NCBI GenBank assembly: GCA_003510825.1
Contig: DOKO01000247.1
Location: forward strand, 1 to 5,868
Reading direction: 5' to 3'
Length of the DNA: 5,868 bases
Source: Stenotrophomonas sp.
GTDB lineage: Bacteria > Pseudomonadota > Gammaproteobacteria > Xanthomonadales > Xanthomonadaceae
Every line of letters starts with the position of its first letter. Position 1 is the stretch's first letter. Below are positions 5,868 to 5,868 of this stretch, one piece after another. Under the pieces are notes generated by a model that saw nothing but the letters and a program-made list of their open reading frames with translations, had not been told where the DNA came from and did no database searches. The position numbers were made by a program, and so were the translations under genes.

Positions 5868-5868
5868 A

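Noticed and set aside
5820..5868. Class II Clp-activated sigma70 promoter with TGCTAA (5822-5817) as -10
   Set aside because: Transcription would start within a few bases of the ATG and leave out the Shine-Dalgarno.

Overview
The window is a GC-rich proteobacterial segment carrying one complete, tightly packed four-gene operon on the minus strand: pgaABCD (called hmsHFRS in Yersinia and xagABC in xanthomonads), which makes, modifies and exports the biofilm polysaccharide poly-beta-1,6-N-acetyl-D-glucosamine (PNAG). Codon use, the protein sequences and the style of the intergenic repeat at the left edge suggest a member of the Lysobacteraceae (Xanthomonadaceae), most likely Stenotrophomonas. 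This assignment is an inference from recall, not a search.

Layout, read in the direction of transcription (right to left). Positions 5868-5808 hold the 5' regulatory region. It contains a perfect CRP/Clp-type palindrome (TGTGA-N6-TCACA, 5847-5862), an overlapping sigma54-like -24/-12 element (5867-5853), a GATGTGC/GCACATC inverted repeat, a possible RsmA/CsrA site (ANGGANG, 5827-5821) and a Shine-Dalgarno. The genes follow: pgaA (5807-3768, outer-membrane TPR/beta-barrel porin), pgaB (3766-1871, periplasmic deacetylase/hydrolase), pgaC (1869-616, GT2 synthase) and pgaD (619-128, small inner-membrane partner). The junctions are 1 nt, 1 nt and a 4-nt ATGA overlap, so translation is probably coupled. 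Positions 127-1 hold no gene. They contain hairpins and degenerate hexamers resembling a dispersed xanthomonad intergenic repeat, and no canonical terminator is visible.

How the parts work together (family knowledge): PgaC and PgaD form the c-di-GMP-activated inner-membrane synthase that polymerises UDP-GlcNAc and secretes the chain. PgaB partly de-N-acetylates it in the periplasm and can cleave it. PgaA captures the chain with its TPR domain and exports it through the barrel.

The enzyme system itself is known. The points that stand out are the dense upstream control region, a PgaB with no lipobox cysteine, and a PgaC with one N-terminal membrane segment instead of the two in E. coli. The c-di-GMP link is notable: the Clp regulator of this lineage is c-di-GMP-responsive, and so is the PgaCD synthase, which suggests control at both transcriptional and enzyme level.
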